A stretch of DNA of 8,068 nucleotides from CAYNFT01 sp964396535 (GTDB taxonomy: Bacteria; Chloroflexota; Dehalococcoidia; Dehalococcoidales; UBA2162): contig CAYNFT010000089.1 in assembly GCA_964396535.1 (NCBI GenBank), positions 1 to 8,068 on the forward strand, read 5' to 3'. The notes beneath the pieces are model-generated. The model was not told the origin of the DNA. It made no database searches and worked only from the letters and a program-made list of their open reading frames with translations. Positions 5,451 to 8,068 of this stretch are shown here, piece by piece (positions within the stretch are counted from its first letter, which is position 1; every line of letters starts with the position of its first letter). Both the position numbers and the translations under genes were made by a program.

Positions 5451-7856
5451 TCAGCTGCGCAAGGTAGCGCCAAGGTCATGGGATAGCCTGTTCAGGATTT
5501 GCTGCTGGACCTTGCTGACCTCTTTATCAGTCAGGGTATGGGTAGGCGACTGATAGGTAATCCTGTAGGCAAGCGATTTCTTACCCTGAGGAACCTGCTC
5601 ACCAGAATAGACATCAAAGATAGCAACCTTCTCTACCAGTGGAAAGCTCTTGATAATATCCAGTATGTTCTGATGAGCTATTTCGGCATCAACTACCAGA
5701 GCCATATCCCTGACTACAGCAGGAAACCGTGGTATTGGCTGGAACATTTTATGACCAATGGTAAAGGGTAGGAGCGCCATCAGGTCAATTTCAAAAAGAT
5801 AGACAGCTTCAGCAATGTCAAAGTGCTCCAGCACCGTAGAATGCACCTCTCCAACGACACCCAGTTCGTTACTGGAAACAACTATTGCTGCCTGTTTAAT
5901 TGAGTCTAAGCCGTGGTCTGAGCACTCCCCAAAGCTAGCTTCTACACCCAATTGGCCAAACAAGCCTTCCACAACCCCTTTCGCCTCGAAGAAATCGAGT
6001 GATTCTTCCCTGTCCTGCCATGATTTCTCAAGTACAGGCCCACTCAGCAGGCTACATAGCACTTCGCGCTCATCGGGTAAGTCGTTGGGGCGCGGCATAT
6101 ATATCCTGCCCAGCTCAAAAAGTTTAATACCACCGTCTTCATGTCTCCTGTTGGCTGAAAGGGCAGCCAATAGGTTAGCCCGCAGGCTAGGTCGAAGATA
6201 CTCCTGCTCGGCTGTCATAGGATTAGCCACACGAAGGGGCGGGGGGTCGACGGGATAAGGGAGGACTGAGAGCTTATTTAGCATTTCCAAACTGGTCAGT
6301 GTGTAGGAGATTACCTCCTGAAAACCATACCCGGTAAGGAGGTGGCTCACTTCACGCTTCAGCTCAATGATAGGCTCAGGGTTCTGCCTGGGTATCGGCT
6401 GGCTGAGCATAGTGGTCGGAATCTTGTCATAGCCCATAATGCGGGCTACCTCCTCAATAAGGTCAACCGCCAGATGTATGTCGCTCCGCCAGTAAGGAGT
6501 CGTCACCAGAACATCTGAGGCTGAACCCGTTTGCTTGCACTCAAAGCTCAGGGAAGCTAGGGAATCTATTATCTGCTCAAGGCTGAAGTCAACTCCCAGG
6601 TACCGCTTTACCTCGCCAGTTGATAGCAAGATAGGCTCTGGCTCCAGCCTGCCGGGATACGCATCAATTATGCCTTTAGCAACTTCACCACCACCCAGCT
6701 CAGCAAGCAACTGAGTAGCCCGTTTGAGCGCTGGCAGGGCTAGCTCACGACTGATACCTCTCTCAAACCTCGTACAGGCCTCGCTGGGAATACCCAGCGT
6801 CCGTCCAGTATAGTGAATACTGGCCGGGTTAAAACTGGCTGCCTCCAGCAGTATTGAGGTAGTCTCTTCAGTCACTTCGCTATTAGCGCCACCCATAACC
6901 CCAGCCACCGCTACCACCCCCATTACATCAGCAATGACCAGCATATCTGAACTAAGCTCCCGCTCGTTATTATCAAGGGTGGTCATAGGCTCATAGTCGC
7001 TGGCGCGGCGCACAATAATTTTTTTACCCCTTATTTTCTCGTAATCGAAAGAATGCAGGGGCTGTCCATACTCAAGCATAACATAATTGGTAACATCCAC
7101 CAGGTTATTAATCGGCCTCATTCCGCAAGCCAGCAGCCTCTGCTGCATCCAGGCTGGAGATTCGGCTATCTTCACTCCGGTTATTAAGCTGGCGCAATAT
7201 CGAGGGCAGAGGTCAGGAGCAGAGATTTCCACAGCTATCCGCTGGTCTATAGGCGATGCTGATTCCTCATAGCTAACCTCCTGAATATGCAGACTTTGCC
7301 CGGTCAGGGCGGCAATCTCTCTAGCTATGCCGATTACAGACAGGCAATCAGGCCGATTGGGAGTTACATCTATATCAAGAACAACATCACCCATATAATC
7401 AGCCAAGGGCGCACCTACCGGGGCATCATCCGGTAGCACCATAATCCCCTCATGGCTATCCGAGATACCCAGCTCCTTTTCCGAGCAGACCATACCACTG
7501 GAGACAACACCACGTATCTTGGCTGACTTTAAGGTTTCCACCTTCCCAGTATGCCCATCTATGAGCTGAGCACCGACACGGGCAAAGGCTACCTTGTCAC
7601 CAACCCTGAGGTTCGGCGCTCCGCAAACAACGGTTGCCTGCTCGGTGCCCAAATCCACCGTAGGCAGAGTGAGGCGGTCAGCGTTAGGATGGGGATTGAC
7701 AGCCATTATCTGACCAACAACAATATTCTCCCAGCTACTACCAATAACCTCCATCCCCCCCACCTCAAAGCCAGCCATGGTTAGCTTCTCAGCCAGGTCA
7801 GCCAGGGGCAGGGTAATATCCACGTATTCTTTAAGCCAGTTTAGTGAAGCCTTCAT
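5451..7856 (-). CDS. pheT: Phenylalanyl-tRNA synthetase beta subunit
   Basis: 801 aa, full length for the bacterial long form. With PheS it forms the cytosolic alpha2-beta2 enzyme that charges tRNA-Phe. Domains in order: N-terminal MKASLNWLKEYVDI; OB-fold tRNA-binding domain about 40-150 (NPHPNADRLTLPTVDLG, then SGMVCSEKELG); B3/B4 domain about 210-385, which carries the editing site (RPINNLVDVTNYVMLEYGQP, 247-266; EACTRFERG, 359-367); B5 domain about 405-480 (TPYWRSDIHLAVDLIEEVAR); catalytic-like core about 490-700 (EYLRPSLRANLL; FELGRIY); and FDX-ACB anticodon-binding domain about 707-800 (PRFPAVVRDMALVVD). ATG 7856 begins exactly at the family N-terminus. The ribosome site is poor (AAAGGT about 12 nt upstream). 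It lies 84 nt downstream of pheS in the same direction, presumably one operon. Confidence 0.98.
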   Translation of the reverse strand: MKASLNWLKEYVDITLPLADLAEKLTMAGFEVGGMEVIGSSWENIVVGQIMAVNPHPNADRLTLPTVDLGTEQATVVCGAPNLRVGDKVAFARVGAQLIDGHTGKVETLKSAKIRGVVSSGMVCSEKELGISDSHEGIMVLPDDAPVGAPLADYMGDVVLDIDVTPNRPDCLSVIGIAREIAALTGQSLHIQEVSYEESASPIDQRIAVEISAPDLCPRYCASLITGVKIAESPAWMQQRLLACGMRPINNLVDVTNYVMLEYGQPLHSFDYEKIRGKKIIVRRASDYEPMTTLDNNERELSSDMLVIADVMGVVAVAGVMGGANSEVTEETTSILLEAASFNPASIHYTGRTLGIPSEACTRFERGISRELALPALKRATQLLAELGGGEVAKGIIDAYPGRLEPEPILLSTGEVKRYLGVDFSLEQIIDSLASLSFECKQTGSASDVLVTTPYWRSDIHLAVDLIEEVARIMGYDKIPTTMLSQPIPRQNPEPIIELKREVSHLLTGYGFQEVISYTLTSLEMLNKLSVLPYPVDPPPLRVANPMTAEQEYLRPSLRANLLAALSANRRHEDGGIKLFELGRIYMPRPNDLPDEREVLCSLLSGPVLEKSWQDREESLDFFEAKGVVEGLFGQLGVEASFGECSDHGLDSIKQAAIVVSSNELGVVGEVHSTVLEHFDIAEAVYLFEIDLMALLPFTIGHKMFQPIPRFPAVVRDMALVVDAEIAHQNILDIIKSFPLVEKVAIFDVYSGEQVPQGKKSLAYRITYQSPTHTLTDKEVSKVQQQILNRLSHDLGATLRS

Positions 7857-7866
7857 TTTGTGAAAC

Positions 7867-7949
7867 TACCTTTTCAAACTCGATAAGCAAGCTCTTATTC
7901 TTAGAATTACTTTTTCAACTACCCAAATAAGCTTTCACACCTAGAATTG
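7867..7949 (-). repeat. Imperfect tandem repeat spanning the pheS 3' end and the pheS-pheT spacer
   Basis: On the minus strand two units of about 40 nt follow each other. The first starts AATTCTAGGTGTGAAAGCTT at 7949 and ends GTTGAAAAAGT. The second starts AATTCTAAGAATAAGAGCTT and ends GTTTGAAAAGGT. The first unit contains the pheS TAG stop. They share ends and the central AGCTT but differ elsewhere, so this looks like an old duplication. Confidence 0.45.
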
Positions 7950-8068
7950 TCTTAAAAATCTAAGGTCACTACCGTAAAGGAGCCGCATATCATCAATCCC
8001 ATAGCGTAACATTGGCATACGCTCTACGCCCATACCGAAGGCAAAACTGGTATAAACATCGGGGTCGA
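7941..8068 (-). CDS. pheS: Phenylalanyl-tRNA synthetase alpha subunit, C-terminal end only
   Basis: The last 41 codons and TAG stop (7943-7941); the rest of the gene lies to the right of the window. The peptide contains FAFGMGVERMPMLRYGIDDM and ends DLRFLRQF, the class II motif 3 and the nearly invariant C-terminus of bacterial PheS. The motif 3 arginine in GMGVER is present. It encodes the catalytic subunit and precedes pheT in the same orientation. Confidence 0.95.
   Translation of the reverse strand, partial: DPDVYTSFAFGMGVERMPMLRYGIDDMRLLYGSDLRFLRQF

Noticed and set aside
5815..6258. 147-aa plus-strand frame antisense to pheT
   Set aside because: Low-complexity, serine/leucine-rich shadow of a well-supported synthetase gene; the other antisense frames in proS and pheT are rejected for the same reason.

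Overview
The window looks like ordinary chromosomal DNA from a bacterium, most likely a Chloroflexota member of the Dehalococcoidia type. That placement is an inference: the ProRS N-terminus and the general style of the proteins resemble that group, and the intergenic DNA carries palindromic repeats of a kind common in its environmental genomes. No rRNA, tRNA, CRISPR array, transposase or phage gene is visible.

Layout, left to right. (1) The last 51 codons of ispG (+) are followed after 2 nt by an AT-rich gene for a winged-helix/HNH nuclease-like protein, then a strong intrinsic terminator. (2) A convergent intergenic patch (about 800-1016) holds a GC-rich hairpin repeat and two units of a second palindromic repeat. 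(3) A leftward cluster, read right to left, contains two tandem paralogues of a zinc-ribbon/TM2 membrane protein, proS (prolyl-tRNA synthetase) and a PHP-domain phosphoesterase. Spacing is tight: 66 nt, 10 nt and a 4-nt overlap, so it is probably one operon. (4) A 418-nt gap between divergent genes holds a second hairpin repeat, a possible small ORF and a good sigma70-type promoter. (5) A rightward gene encodes a zinc-finger/GIY-YIG nuclease-like protein whose start codon sits where transcription should begin, so its mRNA is probably leaderless. (6) A convergent gap carries the third hairpin repeat. (7) The leftward pheS-pheT operon follows: complete pheT (801 aa) and the last 41 codons of pheS.

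The conserved core is isoprenoid synthesis (ispG) and tRNA charging (proS, pheS, pheT). Between these genes lie accessory singletons: two unrelated nuclease-fold genes, each with its own DNA- or zinc-binding N-terminus, and the TM2 pair. I see no convincing multi-gene defence or mobile system. The points most worth checking are the leaderless zinc-finger/GIY-YIG gene, the wHTH-HNH fusion behind ispG, the partly homogenised TM2 duplication in front of proS, and the three-copy hairpin repeat with a shared ATTA(A)G tail.
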